64,000 nucleotides of DNA from Prevotellaceae bacterium UBA6974 (GCA_002450165.1 DJYQ01000034.1:4108-68107), one strand, 5' to 3'. Counted from the first letter of the stretch, positions 24,033 through 33,853 are shown. Translations and numbers: made by a program. Notes: a model not told the origin generated them from the letters alone.

Positions 24033-25115
24033 ATGAAATTACTTTTTTTTTCTGTTAATAGATCTCCTTTTATGGTAGAATTAGTTGACAATATGTACAA
24101 CTATCTACCATCAGGGAGTGAGGTAAAAATGATTCTACAGTACCCGATGGAAGCAGAACGCTCTCATTGGGGCAAAAAGAATTGTAATAATCCTATAGAC
24201 ATTTTCTTCAATAGTGCTCCAATAGAATTATTTCTTTCTAAGGAAAAACCTGATACTATTATTTATAGTAGTTTCCGTACCCCTAATTTCATGAGAGCGA
24301 AAAAGTGGGCAAAAAAGAATGGAGTCAAGTTCTTTGTTTATAGTGGAGAGAAATTATTGGAATATGGACATGGTTCATTGTATATGTGGTTGAAGTATAA
24401 GTTCTTTCAGTATAGGATGAGGGGCATTGATGGACAGATAGCTATTAGTAACCGAGCAATGGGATTGTATCAAAAGTATTGTACGGCTCCTACAATCGTA
24501 GTCCCCTATACATTTGATATGACGAGGCTGCTTTCTTTCACGCCACTAGAATATGATGGTAAGAGTCTGACATTCCTGATATCGGGGAGATTGGAACCGT
24601 TTAGGGATCCCATTTATTCTATTCGTCTCTTTGCTGATTTGAAGAAACTTCGTCCCAATATAGATATGAAGTTGATTATCTCAGGTAAGGGTAGTTTATA
24701 TGATGATATTCTTAAATTATTGGATGAATTGAATATAGCAGATTGCACGACGTGGATGAATGATTTCAAAGAATGGTCTGAAATACATGAAATCTATAAA
24801 AAGGCTCATGTACTGCTTTGTCTTCAAGCATATGGTGGTTGGGGGCTTGTGATACCGGAAGCCATGGCTGCGGGCATGCTAGTCGCAGGTTCTTCAGGCG
24901 TAGATTCTGCTGATAATTTAATTATTGATGGATATAACGGTTTGTACTGCAACACGATGGCAAGGGATGTTATTATTAAATCTATGTTGGATGTATTTGA
25001 TAATCCTTCAGAGTTCAATAGCATCAGAAGAAGAGCAAAGGAGTGTGCAAAGTATGGAGATGTGTTTCATTATGCTAAACAATTAGTTTCATTTATTCAA
25101 AATAATAAGCAATAA
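24033..25115 (+). CDS. Glycosyltransferase, GT4 (group 1)
   Basis: A 360-residue protein starting MKLLFFSVNRSPFM; an earlier in-frame ATG at 23994 overlaps the previous gene and was not preferred. The C-terminal half shows LTFLISGRLEPFRDP (about 180) and GGWGLVIPEAMAAGMLVAGS (about 268-287), the donor-binding signature of group 1 enzymes. It is A/T rich like its neighbours in the centre of the locus. Acceptor and donor unknown. Confidence 0.8.
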   Translation: MKLLFFSVNRSPFMVELVDNMYNYLPSGSEVKMILQYPMEAERSHWGKKNCNNPIDIFFNSAPIELFLSKEKPDTIIYSSFRTPNFMRAKKWAKKNGVKFFVYSGEKLLEYGHGSLYMWLKYKFFQYRMRGIDGQIAISNRAMGLYQKYCTAPTIVVPYTFDMTRLLSFTPLEYDGKSLTFLISGRLEPFRDPIYSIRLFADLKKLRPNIDMKLIISGKGSLYDDILKLLDELNIADCTTWMNDFKEWSEIHEIYKKAHVLLCLQAYGGWGLVIPEAMAAGMLVAGSSGVDSADNLIIDGYNGLYCNTMARDVIIKSMLDVFDNPSEFNSIRRRAKECAKYGDVFHYAKQLVSFIQNNKQ

Positions 25116-25119
25116 GACT

Positions 25120-25929
25120 ATGAAAGTCGTTCTTTTAGCAGGCGGTTTTGGCTCACGCATCAGTGAAGAGTCGGTCTTTAAACCCAAACCAATGATTGAA
25201 ATAGGTGGAATGCCTATCCTTTGGCACATTATGAAAGAATATGCCCATTATGGACACAATGAGTTCATCATCTGTGCTGGCTACAAACAGGAATACATTA
25301 AGGAGTGGTTCGCTAACTACTTCCTTCACAACAGCGACGTGTCGTTTGACTTCCGTAATGGAAAGAATGAAATGACCGTTCACCAAAGCAAGTTGGAACC
25401 CTGGAAGGTAACAGTTGTTGATACAGGCTACAACACCATGACGGGAGGTCGTATCAAGCGCGTCCAGGAATATGTGGGCAATGAGACCTTCATGATGACC
25501 TACGGTGATGGCGTGTGCGATGTGGATATCAACAAACTCGTAGAGTTCCATAAGAGCAACGGCAAGAAAGCCACCCTCACTGCCGTTAAGATGAAGCAGG
25601 ACAAAGGCGTTCTTGATATCACCAAGGATATGAATGTACGTGCTTTCCGTGAGAAGAATTCATTGGATGGAGCACCCATCAATGCCGGTTATATGGTATT
25701 GGAACCCTCAGTGTTTGATTACATAGATGGCGACTCTCAGCCCTTCGAGCGTGAGCCTCTGGAGCGTTTGGCTAAAGAAGGTGAGTTGATGTCCTATATC
25801 CACGAAGGATTCTGGCAGTGCATGGACAATATCCGTGAAAAGAAACTGCTTGAAGACCTGCTCGAAAACGGCACAGCTCCGTGGAAGAAGTGGGAGAGAG
25901 AAGTTCCTATTGATAAAGTAAACAAGTAA
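25120..25929 (+). CDS. rfbF: Glucose-1-phosphate cytidylyltransferase
   Basis: A 269-residue nucleotidyltransferase with LLAGGFGSRISEESVFKPKP (5-24) and MTYGDGVCDVD (about 127-137), the nucleotide and metal sites of RfbF. It makes CDP-glucose from CTP and glucose-1-phosphate, the first step of CDP-deoxysugar synthesis. Next gene is the CDP-glucose dehydratase. Base composition is more G/C rich from here to 28.5 kb than in the preceding glycosyltransferases, suggesting the deoxysugar block was acquired as a unit. Confidence 0.92.
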   Translation: MKVVLLAGGFGSRISEESVFKPKPMIEIGGMPILWHIMKEYAHYGHNEFIICAGYKQEYIKEWFANYFLHNSDVSFDFRNGKNEMTVHQSKLEPWKVTVVDTGYNTMTGGRIKRVQEYVGNETFMMTYGDGVCDVDINKLVEFHKSNGKKATLTAVKMKQDKGVLDITKDMNVRAFREKNSLDGAPINAGYMVLEPSVFDYIDGDSQPFEREPLERLAKEGELMSYIHEGFWQCMDNIREKKLLEDLLENGTAPWKKWEREVPIDKVNK

Positions 25930-25937
25930 TATACGAT

Positions 25938-27014
25938 ATGGCAACATTACTGGAAGATTTCTATCGTGGCAAACGTGTGTTCGTAACAGGACACACTGGC
26001 TTTAAGGGTAGCTGGATGTGTAAGATGCAGGCCAATGCCGGTGCCATTGTTACCGGTTACTCGCTTGCGCCAAATACAAATCCGTCATTGTTTGAAATTG
26101 CAGAGTTGGAGAAAGACATCCATTCTGTGATTGGTGACATCCGTGATTATGCGGCACTGAAAAAGGTCTTTGATGAGGCACAACCCGAAATTGTGCTCCA
26201 TCTGGCAGCACAACCCATTGTACGTGACAGCTATAAAGATCCGGCCTATACCTACGAGACCAATGTGATGGGTACGGTCAACATCCTGGAATGTGTCCGT
26301 AACAGCAACTGCGTGAAGTCCTTCCTGAATGTTACCACCGACAAAGTGTATCTCAATAAGGAATGGGAATGGGGCTATCGCGAGAACGAGGAACTGGATG
26401 GCTATGATCCTTATTCTAACTCAAAGTCATGCTCAGAGCTGGTGACGCATAGTTACAAGCGTAGTTTCTTTACGGATAAGGAAGGCAAACCGATTATCCC
26501 TATCTCCACAGCTCGTGCGGGCAATGTAATTGGTGGTGGGGATTTCGCCAACGACCGTATCATCCCCGATAGTGTACGCGCAGCAAAAGAGGGGAAAGAG
26601 ATTATAGTACGGAATCCCTATTCCACCCGCCCATACCAACATGTGTTGGAACCGCTGTATGCTTATTTAATGATTGCTGCCAAGCAATATGAGGATAGCA
26701 AATATGCCGACTACTATAATGTGGGGCCAGATGATGTGGATTGTTTCCAGACCGGAGCTTTGGTTGACCTCTTTGTGAGCAAATGGGGTGAAGGCTTGAA
26801 GTGGGTCAACAAATATGACGGTGGGCCTCACGAAGCCAACTTCTTGAAACTTGACTGTTCCAAACTGAAAGCCACCTTTGGCTGGAAGCCTCGTTGGAAT
26901 TTGGACGAAGCCATGGATAAGATTGTTGAATGGAGCAAGTGTTGGCTAGCAGGTGGTGATGTGCGTGCCTGTATGGATAAACAGATTGACGAATTTTTAA
27001 GCGGTGTGAAATGA
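25938..27014 (+). CDS. rfbG: CDP-glucose 4,6-dehydratase
   Basis: A 358-residue NAD-dependent SDR. The TGHTGFKGSW motif (17-26), LAAQPIVR (about 93-100), TTDKVY and YDPYSNSK (about 155-162, Tyr/Lys pair) are diagnostic of RfbG. It turns CDP-glucose into CDP-4-keto-6-deoxyglucose. It starts 8 nt after rfbF and overlaps the following reductase-like gene by ATGA (27011-27014). Confidence 0.92.
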   Translation: MATLLEDFYRGKRVFVTGHTGFKGSWMCKMQANAGAIVTGYSLAPNTNPSLFEIAELEKDIHSVIGDIRDYAALKKVFDEAQPEIVLHLAAQPIVRDSYKDPAYTYETNVMGTVNILECVRNSNCVKSFLNVTTDKVYLNKEWEWGYRENEELDGYDPYSNSKSCSELVTHSYKRSFFTDKEGKPIIPISTARAGNVIGGGDFANDRIIPDSVRAAKEGKEIIVRNPYSTRPYQHVLEPLYAYLMIAAKQYEDSKYADYYNVGPDDVDCFQTGALVDLFVSKWGEGLKWVNKYDGGPHEANFLKLDCSKLKATFGWKPRWNLDEAMDKIVEWSKCWLAGGDVRACMDKQIDEFLSGVK

Positions 27015-27922
27015 TGAAGAACGTAATCGTGACAGGAGCCAACGGCTTTATTGGCAGCACACTGGTCAACAATCTGTTGAAAAATGGAGCTAGGGTTGTT
27101 GCTATAGATATTTCATTTGCTGCTCCCAGAATCCCAGATTGTGACCAGATGGTGAAACTGGAAGTAGGATTGGATGATGTTGAGAAGTTGAAGTATTTGA
27201 TTCCAGCAGGGGAGTATGATGCTATGTACCATCTGGCATGGGCTGGTGTAAATGGACCCAGCAAGGCAGATCCTTCTGTTCAGCTTAACAATATCCAGTT
27301 GGGTATTAATTGCGCCCATCTTTGCAAGACCATTGGCGTAAAGAAACTGATTTGTGCCGGTACGGTGGCAGAACAGGCAGTGCATAGCCTACCCAATCTC
27401 ACCCAGACCAGTGGCGGCATGATGTATGGTGTGGCCAAGCATTGCGCTCACCTGATGCTGGAAGACTACTGCAAGAACATTGGTTTGCAGTTTGTCTGGA
27501 TGCAGTTCTCCAATATCTATGGAGTGGGGAACAAGACTGGCAACTTGGTGAGCTACACCTTGGGCGAACTCTTGAAAGGAAACGAAGCCACCTTTGGACC
27601 TGCCGCTCAACCGTATGATTTCATCTATGTTGATGACTTGTTGGAGGCCGTCTATCGCTTGGGCGCTTCTGAAACCAAACAAGCTTGCTATTATATTGGT
27701 TCTGGCTCTCCTCGCATTCTGAAAGAATATCTGCTGAAGATTGGAGAACTGGTAGGTATGCAGGATAAAGTGGGAATTGGCATTCGTCCTGATGACGGTA
27801 TAAAGTACGACTTCTCCATGTTTGATACTACACCATTGAAGGAGGCCATCGGTGATTATGTAAGCACACCCTTCGAAGAAGGCATCAAGAAAACGATTAA
27901 CTGGTTAAAAGAACAACAATGA
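27011..27922 (+). CDS. NAD(P)-dependent epimerase/reductase acting on CDP-4-keto-6-deoxysugar
   Basis: A 303-residue extended SDR with TGANGFIGS (8-16) and a MMYGVAKH Tyr/Lys site (about 137-144). Downstream of rfbFG this family (RfbJ-like) reduces the 4-keto group of CDP-linked deoxysugars. Because no rfbH (3-dehydratase) is present, a 3,6-dideoxyhexose such as abequose is not expected. It overlaps the epimerase-like gene by ATGA at 27919-27922. Confidence 0.75.
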   Translation: MMKNVIVTGANGFIGSTLVNNLLKNGARVVAIDISFAAPRIPDCDQMVKLEVGLDDVEKLKYLIPAGEYDAMYHLAWAGVNGPSKADPSVQLNNIQLGINCAHLCKTIGVKKLICAGTVAEQAVHSLPNLTQTSGGMMYGVAKHCAHLMLEDYCKNIGLQFVWMQFSNIYGVGNKTGNLVSYTLGELLKGNEATFGPAAQPYDFIYVDDLLEAVYRLGASETKQACYYIGSGSPRILKEYLLKIGELVGMQDKVGIGIRPDDGIKYDFSMFDTTPLKEAIGDYVSTPFEEGIKKTINWLKEQQ

Positions 27923-28506
27923 TAACAAAATTCAATTTTGAGGAGTTAGACCTCAAAGGTGCATATAAGATTCAACCGTTCTACGCAACGGATGAACGTG
28001 GAGGGTTCGTAAAGGACTATAACATTGATATGTTTAAGGCCAATGGCATTGAGCATGAACTAAAAGAGGTTTTCTATACCATCTCCAAGAGAGGAGTTAT
28101 TCGTGCCACTCATTTCCAGTTGGTCAAACAGCAGGCCAAATTGGTGCGATGCATCAGCGGTCACGTATATGATGTTATTGTTGACCTGCGCCCAGATTCA
28201 CCCACCTTCGGACAGTGGAGAGGATTCGACCTGACAGGAGAGAACCAGGCGGAACTGTATATTCCCCAGTATTTTGGTCATGGCTATCTGGTGATAGAAG
28301 ATAGTATTGTGAGCTACAAGTGTGGGGAAGTGTTCTATGGAGAGGGTGACAGTGGTATTATGTACAATGACCCTGATATCAATATCAAATGGCCGTTTGA
28401 GCTGATAGGAGGAATCGAGAATCTGATTATTTCAGAGAAAGATAAGAACCTGATGAGCTTAAATGATTATTTAGTCAAGGTAAAAAATAGTTTATGCGAA
28501 TTTTAG
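27919..28506 (+). CDS. RmlC-like (CDP/dTDP)-4-keto-6-deoxysugar 3,5-epimerase
   Basis: A 195-residue cupin. DERGGFVKDYN, RGVIRATHFQ (His in the conserved RG.HfQ block), LVRCISGHVYDVIVDLRPDS and YIPQYFGHGYLVI follow RmlC in order. Given its place after rfbF, rfbG and the reductase, the substrate is probably CDP-4-keto-6-deoxyglucose, yielding a CDP-6-deoxy-L-hexose. This prediction is inference from operon order. The stop overlaps the next gene by 13 nt. Confidence 0.8.
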   Translation: MITKFNFEELDLKGAYKIQPFYATDERGGFVKDYNIDMFKANGIEHELKEVFYTISKRGVIRATHFQLVKQQAKLVRCISGHVYDVIVDLRPDSPTFGQWRGFDLTGENQAELYIPQYFGHGYLVIEDSIVSYKCGEVFYGEGDSGIMYNDPDINIKWPFELIGGIENLIISEKDKNLMSLNDYLVKVKNSLCEF

Positions 28507-29450
28507 CAATCGACTTTACAAAAGGCATCTTGATTTGCCTGATGGTAATGTTCCATCTGAATTATTATGGAACTTTTATGCCAGAGGTAGTAGATCCATT
28601 TGTCTACTCATTTCATGTATCCAGCTTTATGCTCATATCAGGCTTCCTGTTTAAGCCTGAAAAAGCGTGGAGTGGCTTTTGGAAATCGTACAAATACCTT
28701 TTGTTACTTTACTTACTGTTTAATGTGACTGATTATGTGTTAGTATCGACGGTCGGAAAAACCTTAGGCGCTAGTTCTCAATTGAAGTTGGGGTGGTACG
28801 ATTTGCTTCATGTTATTTTTGTTTCACCCGCTGGCGCATATTGGTATATTCACTCTCTCCTGTGGATGTATTTAACCTATTGGTTGATTGACAAACTGCC
28901 AATTAATAAAGTCGGGGGGAGCAGAATTGTTCTTCTGTTTGTAGCCGTTTGGGCAATCAATATCAACGATAAACTCCCTTGGAATATCTATTTTGCAGTT
29001 GGTGCTTTAATGCGTGTATTAAGTAAGAAGTACGACAACAAAACGGAGATTTTCATGCCAACATGGGTGGCCTTCATACCCCTTGTATTGATTGCTTTAT
29101 TTGCAACAGGTTACCCGACTCTGAGCCCGACGGGTTTTGCTACGGTTCTCTGTTTTATCAGCCTTATGATGTGGTTTGCATTGAAGTTTGAAAGCAGATT
29201 CGTTAAGTTTTTCTCATACATTGGTCAGAACACATTACCCATTTTACTATTCTCACCATTCCTGACGATTTTATCAAAACTATGGCATCGTTTCTGCGCA
29301 TTTGACCAATCGGAGGTGGCTTATGGGCTGTTCAGTACCACTTTGGTTGTAGCCTTGTGTCTGCTGGCTGCATTTGTGTGGGATAAGCTGAGATTGAATA
29401 AACTATTTGGTAGAAATCTTTACGTCAACTATCCAACAAATGAAAATTGA
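28494..29450 (+). CDS. Acyltransferase family 3 membrane protein
   Basis: A 318-residue protein with about 10 transmembrane helices. The start (RILAIDFTKGILICLMVMFH) contains the conserved Asp and His of integral membrane acyltransferases, as in WecH/OatA-type proteins. It likely O-acetylates (or otherwise acylates) a sugar of the glycan. A second member follows directly and overlaps by 11 nt; two different positions may therefore be modified. Confidence 0.8.
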   Translation: MRILAIDFTKGILICLMVMFHLNYYGTFMPEVVDPFVYSFHVSSFMLISGFLFKPEKAWSGFWKSYKYLLLLYLLFNVTDYVLVSTVGKTLGASSQLKLGWYDLLHVIFVSPAGAYWYIHSLLWMYLTYWLIDKLPINKVGGSRIVLLFVAVWAININDKLPWNIYFAVGALMRVLSKKYDNKTEIFMPTWVAFIPLVLIALFATGYPTLSPTGFATVLCFISLMMWFALKFESRFVKFFSYIGQNTLPILLFSPFLTILSKLWHRFCAFDQSEVAYGLFSTTLVVALCLLAAFVWDKLRLNKLFGRNLYVNYPTNEN

Positions 29451-30498
29451 TTCCTATAATAGTCGGAAGTTACGCGTGCTATCATGCGTACTGATACTGC
29501 TTGTACTCTATATACACAGCTTCTACAATGAAGCAATAGGGACAAAGTATGCATCGTTTGCACAAATGTTTATGGGAGGTGGAGGATTGGCTAATATTGC
29601 AGTCCCGATGTTTTTTGTGTTTTCGGGTTTCCTGTTCTTTAGTGGAATACAAACAGCAAAAGACTGTTTTCCAAAGATAAGAAAGCGAGTACAAAGTTTG
29701 ATAATTCCATATGTGCTGTGGAATATAATCTTTGTTTTGTGGTATGTAGTACTGCAGAATCTGCCTGGGATTGCTGGAATGATAAACAGCGATATCATTA
29801 CTGAAATTACCAGGGGCAGTGTTTTGGAGAATCTTTATACTATTTTTGTGGCACCTGTGGCATTTCAACTTTGGTTCCTGCGCGACCTGATTATTATAGT
29901 ACTGTTTTCTCCTTTAATCTACTATTGGATAAAATATACACGATGGTATGGTACACTGGCAATCCTCCTTCTGCACCCGTGGTTAATGACGTTATCAGAA
30001 ACATTCAATCAGTTTGGTATTGCATACTTTATCTTGGGTGGTACAATTGCTAAGTGTTCTGATTTGGAATACGTTACAAAAAGAGCGTGTTCAACTCCCG
30101 TATTCATCATGTCTTTGGTGATTTGGCTTGTTCATGCGATGCTTCAAGCATTACAGATACAAGTGGCGTTTTGGTACTGGGGTGTTCTGTCGGTGTTGGC
30201 TGGTATGATAACCACATGGAGGGTATATGATTTACTTGCCTCAAAGACTAAAGTAATTTATGCAATGTCGCCCCTAAGACCATTGTTGGGTTATTCGTTT
30301 TTCGTTTACCTTTTTCATGAGCCAGCCTTCAATATCATCAAGAAAATTGGAGTTAAGGCGTTAGGTACGGGCGATATAGTACTGATTTTGCTGTTTTTAA
30401 TCAATCCAATAATAATGTATTTTTTATCTGTTTTGGTTGCAAAGCTATTGCAGAAAATAATGCCAAAAGTTTATGGTGTGCTTGTAGGAGGGAGATAA
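29440..30498 (+). CDS. Acyltransferase family 3 membrane protein, second copy
   Basis: A 352-residue protein from ATG 29440 (MKIDSYNSRKLRVLSCVLIL); the longer in-frame start at 29407 lies inside the previous gene. About 10 hydrophobic helices. The usual R-x(10)-H arrangement is seen as RKLRVLSCVLILLVLYIHSF. Probably another sugar O-acyltransferase. The stop overlaps the start of the next glycosyltransferase (TAATG at 30496). Confidence 0.8.
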   Translation: MKIDSYNSRKLRVLSCVLILLVLYIHSFYNEAIGTKYASFAQMFMGGGGLANIAVPMFFVFSGFLFFSGIQTAKDCFPKIRKRVQSLIIPYVLWNIIFVLWYVVLQNLPGIAGMINSDIITEITRGSVLENLYTIFVAPVAFQLWFLRDLIIIVLFSPLIYYWIKYTRWYGTLAILLLHPWLMTLSETFNQFGIAYFILGGTIAKCSDLEYVTKRACSTPVFIMSLVIWLVHAMLQALQIQVAFWYWGVLSVLAGMITTWRVYDLLASKTKVIYAMSPLRPLLGYSFFVYLFHEPAFNIIKKIGVKALGTGDIVLILLFLINPIIMYFLSVLVAKLLQKIMPKVYGVLVGGR

Positions 30499-31514
30499 TG
30501 GATAAACCGATACTAGTTGACGGCATCTTCCTAAATATGGGAGGAGCCGTAACAATATTCAACCGCCTGATTGACGGCATGGTGGAACAAGGGATGGACT
30601 TTGTTCTACTAAAGGATGCCCGTTGTCCGAAACTAACTTCTGAGGACGGGGTGCCCAGGGTGATTGTATTGGAGCCTTCTTTCATAATCCGACACAAGTT
30701 TTATAAGGAGCATAGGAACGATTTCAGCAAAGTGATATGTATGGCTAATATGCCTCCTTCGGTGAAATTGAAGGTGCCTGTGACTACCTACTTTCATAAC
30801 TTGACTGTCCTGAAGATTCCATCGAATTTTTCCTTTAAACGTAAGATGCGTTTCTGGGTTCGTAGGGCAGCACTCTTGCTACTGTGTAGGAATACTAATT
30901 CGTGGGTGGTTCAGACTCAGAACTCTGAGGATACGTTACGAAATGCTATACCCCACACGGAGCATATTTATCAATATCCCATTTTCTGTATTCCAGAGGA
31001 GTTTGCTGACGATGGCAGAAATAATAGAGAGGGTTTTGTATTTGTTGGAGAATATAGTTATGCCAAAGGACATGATGAGTTGCTGGAGGCTTGGAAAATA
31101 TTGAAAGCAAGAGGTCGCAATCCGTTACTTAAATTGACGGTTTCTCAAGAGTCTGAGTTTTTGAATAAACTTCCAGATGAAATCGCAACAGGTCTGAACA
31201 TCAAGAATTATGGTTTCCTGCCCTATATGCAGTTGCCGGAACTCTACAAATCGAGTAAAGCCCTTATCTATCCTTCGAGAAATGAAAGCCTTGGCCTTGG
31301 ATTGATAGAGGCTGCGGTGGCTGGTTGTGATATTATATCGTCTGACCATCCTTTTACTTATAGTGTCTGCAAACCTTCTGGGGTTTTTGACCCGATAGAT
31401 CCTTCTTCTATTGCCGATGCTGTATGTCGGTATCTTGATGGTGAGGCAGGGAAGAGTGAACTGACCATCTATGACAAACTGGAGGATTTTTTGTTTTTTA
31501 TCAAGAAACTATAG
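30498..31514 (+). CDS. Glycosyltransferase, GT4 (group 1)
   Basis: A 338-residue protein. FLNMGGAVTIFNRLIDGM at the N-terminus and EGFVFVGEYSYAKGHDELLE (about 175-195), then PSRNESLGLGLIEAAVAGCD (about 258-277), identify a group 1 GT-B transferase. After its stop there is a 79-nt A/T-rich gap before the next gene, the first sizeable break since 23.1 kb; a secondary promoter could lie there but no clear TAnnTTTG is visible. Confidence 0.8.
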   Translation: MDKPILVDGIFLNMGGAVTIFNRLIDGMVEQGMDFVLLKDARCPKLTSEDGVPRVIVLEPSFIIRHKFYKEHRNDFSKVICMANMPPSVKLKVPVTTYFHNLTVLKIPSNFSFKRKMRFWVRRAALLLLCRNTNSWVVQTQNSEDTLRNAIPHTEHIYQYPIFCIPEEFADDGRNNREGFVFVGEYSYAKGHDELLEAWKILKARGRNPLLKLTVSQESEFLNKLPDEIATGLNIKNYGFLPYMQLPELYKSSKALIYPSRNESLGLGLIEAAVAGCDIISSDHPFTYSVCKPSGVFDPIDPSSIADAVCRYLDGEAGKSELTIYDKLEDFLFFIKKL

Positions 31515-31593
31515 TTTTTTAATAATGCATAACTACAGTTTTGGTATAGTTTGAGTTATAAAAATTACATCATATCTCAATAGAGTAAGTAAT

Positions 31594-32484
31594 ATGTTAG
31601 ATATATCAGCAATTGTCCTCACCTACAATGAGGAAATTCATATCCGTCGCTGTCTGGAGAATGCTTTCCGCGTGGCGAAGGAAGTCTTTGTGATAGACTC
31701 TTTCTCCACGGACAGAACGGTGGAGATAGCAAAGGAATGTGGCGCAACAGTGCTCCAGAACAAATGGACGAACTATGCCACACAGTTCAACTGGGGGCTG
31801 GACAATGCGCCGATAAAGACGAAATGGGTGTTGCGCTTTGATGCAGATGAATATCTGGAGGATGATCTCATTGAGGAAATAAAAACAAAACTGCCTAATG
31901 AACCGGAGGAGGTGACGGGTATCGAGTTTCATCTGAAGGTGAAGTTTATGGACAAATACATGCGCCATGCGTCTCCCTCCGTGGTGCTCATGCGTCTGTT
32001 CCGTAACGGCATCGGGCGCAGCGAGGTGCGTCTGATGGATGAACACATCGTGCTCTCTAAGGGCATAAGCAGGACATACGATGGTGCTTTTGTTGACCAT
32101 AATCTGAATAACATTACGTGGTGGGCACAGAAGCATATCGGTTATGCGAAGCGGGAGGCGGCAGACTTGCTGAATATAGAATATGACTTCTCGGAATCAT
32201 CAGGCAAAGACCATGTAGAAGGGCAGGCGGGTGCCAAGCGTAACCTGAAGAACAGATATGCTGCTAAACCACTATTCCTGCGTTCTTTTGTGTATTTTCT
32301 CTATCGCTATTTCTTTAAGCGCGGTTTTCTTGATGGCAAAGAGGGTTTCCTGTGGTGCTTCATGCAGGGTTGGTGGTATCGTACATTGGTTGACATTCAG
32401 GTTTATCAGATAAAACATGAATGCCACAATGACAAGACCAAGATACAAAAGTATCTGAAAGATAATTTTAATATCAGTTTCTAA
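31594..32484 (+). CDS. Glycosyltransferase family 2, WaaE/KdtX-like
   Basis: A 296-residue GT-A protein. ISAIVLTYNEEIHIRRCLEN (4-23), VIDSFSTDRT, WVLRFDADEYL (about 83-93, DxD) and the conserved RHASPSVVLMRLFRN region resemble WaaE/KdtX family glucosyltransferases of lipopolysaccharide core synthesis and their O-antigen relatives. The gene is noticeably more G/C rich than its upstream neighbour. A hairpin terminator-like structure follows its stop. Confidence 0.82.
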   Translation: MLDISAIVLTYNEEIHIRRCLENAFRVAKEVFVIDSFSTDRTVEIAKECGATVLQNKWTNYATQFNWGLDNAPIKTKWVLRFDADEYLEDDLIEEIKTKLPNEPEEVTGIEFHLKVKFMDKYMRHASPSVVLMRLFRNGIGRSEVRLMDEHIVLSKGISRTYDGAFVDHNLNNITWWAQKHIGYAKREAADLLNIEYDFSESSGKDHVEGQAGAKRNLKNRYAAKPLFLRSFVYFLYRYFFKRGFLDGKEGFLWCFMQGWWYRTLVDIQVYQIKHECHNDKTKIQKYLKDNFNISF

Positions 32485-32505
32485 GTAGAGTCTGGTGTAC
32501 TGAGG

Positions 32506-32536
32506 AATCCCAAAATCTTATGGTTTTGGGGATTTT
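32506..32536 (+). terminator. Hairpin with T run between two glycosyltransferase genes
   Basis: AATCCCAAAA (32506-32515) pairs with TTTTGGGGATT (32524-32534) with one bulged G, followed by TT. It may attenuate transcription within the locus, so downstream genes could have a separate promoter. Confidence 0.55.
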
Positions 32537-32566
32537 GCCTCTAATTCAAGTGTTTTTATAATTACA

Positions 32567-33853
32567 ATGAAGAGGGTATTAATACATACATTAATATTCT
32601 CTCCTGATGGTGTGTCTACGGCATATCTGTACAATGATATTGCGTTGAGGCTGCAGGAGAGGGGGTACGAGGTTGTGGTGCTGACTACGACACCGCATTT
32701 TAATATTGTTCCTGAACAGGTGGCCCAGCAGCCCATGCGATGGAAGGTGTGGGGCTTGTGCAAGGTTAGCAAGTACCATGGCATGACTGTGTTGCATGTG
32801 CCGCAGAAGAAGTTTAAGAGTACATTGCTGCGATTGATAGGATTTGTTTACTGGCACATTGTATCATTCATCATTGGACTGTCCATCAAGCACGTTGACC
32901 TGATTATTTCTCCTTCACCACCATTGACTGTGGGTTGGATGAACCTTGGTCTGGCTAAACTGAAGGGCTGCAAGGTTATATATAATGTGCAGGAGATATA
33001 TCCGGACATATTGAAGTTGAAGGGTGGATTGACCCTGAAGTTCTTGCGCTGGATGGAGCATAAGGTGTATAATGGTTCAGATGCTGTGACTACCATAGAT
33101 AAGGTATTCTATGATACGATTGTACCAAGGTTCAGGGATCGGAGTAAATTGCATATCATTCCGAACTTTGTAGACACGGACTTGTACCGACAAGTTAGTG
33201 TAAAGTTTAGTGTTGATAGTTTAGAGTCAGTTCAAGAAGTCGAAAGTTCAAAAAGTTCAATTGTTCTTGATGCAAAATTATTTCCGAATAATGATAGTAT
33301 CAAATTGCTGTATGCTGGTAATATTGGGCATGCGCAATCGTGGGAGCCGCTGGTTGAACTGGCTGACAGGACTCGTGACCTGAATGTGGAGTATATCGTG
33401 ATTGGCGAGGGTGCGAAACGAGGATACCTGATGGATGAGGCGGAACGAAGGAAACTTACGAATCTACGGATTTTGCCATACCAGCCTCGCCAACTGATGC
33501 CTGCTATTTTGTCCTATTCGGATGTTTCGTTTATTTTCATGGCTCCGGAGATGGATGGTGACGGTTTCCCGTCTAAGGTCTATACCATCATGGCTTGTGA
33601 GCGTCCGATGCTGATACTTTCTGGCGAGAATACACCTATTGTTAACTTTCTGGACGGCAAGGGTTGTGCCAAACTGGTAACAGAAAGGGATTTTGGAAGA
33701 AAGGTGGATATAATGGTGGATTGGCTGAAGAATGTGACTAAGGACGAACTGCGTGAAATGGGAAGAAAAGGTCTGGCTGAGATACAGGCTAAGTACACTA
33801 AGGAGAAGGTCACGAATATGTATGTTGATTTGGTAGATACATTGGTAAAATGA
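32567..33853 (+). CDS. Glycosyltransferase, GT4 (WbuB-like), with an in-frame repeat insertion
   Basis: A 428-residue GT-B enzyme. ILIFSPDGVSTAYLYNDIAL near the N-terminus, VYNGSDAVTTIDK, IPNFVDTDLYR and LLYAGNIGHAQSWE match WbuB-type amino-sugar transferases. Between the NFVDTDLY and AGNIG motifs (residues about 209-240, nt 33190-33290) is a stretch KFSVDSLESVQEVESSKSS. It is encoded by AGTTTAGAGT/AGTTCAA phrases of the intergenic repeat type. The insertion sits in a loop between conserved blocks, so the enzyme may still function. It overlaps the next gene by ATGA. Confidence 0.82.
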   Translation: MKRVLIHTLIFSPDGVSTAYLYNDIALRLQERGYEVVVLTTTPHFNIVPEQVAQQPMRWKVWGLCKVSKYHGMTVLHVPQKKFKSTLLRLIGFVYWHIVSFIIGLSIKHVDLIISPSPPLTVGWMNLGLAKLKGCKVIYNVQEIYPDILKLKGGLTLKFLRWMEHKVYNGSDAVTTIDKVFYDTIVPRFRDRSKLHIIPNFVDTDLYRQVSVKFSVDSLESVQEVESSKSSIVLDAKLFPNNDSIKLLYAGNIGHAQSWEPLVELADRTRDLNVEYIVIGEGAKRGYLMDEAERRKLTNLRILPYQPRQLMPAILSYSDVSFIFMAPEMDGDGFPSKVYTIMACERPMLILSGENTPIVNFLDGKGCAKLVTERDFGRKVDIMVDWLKNVTKDELREMGRKGLAEIQAKYTKEKVTNMYVDLVDTLVK

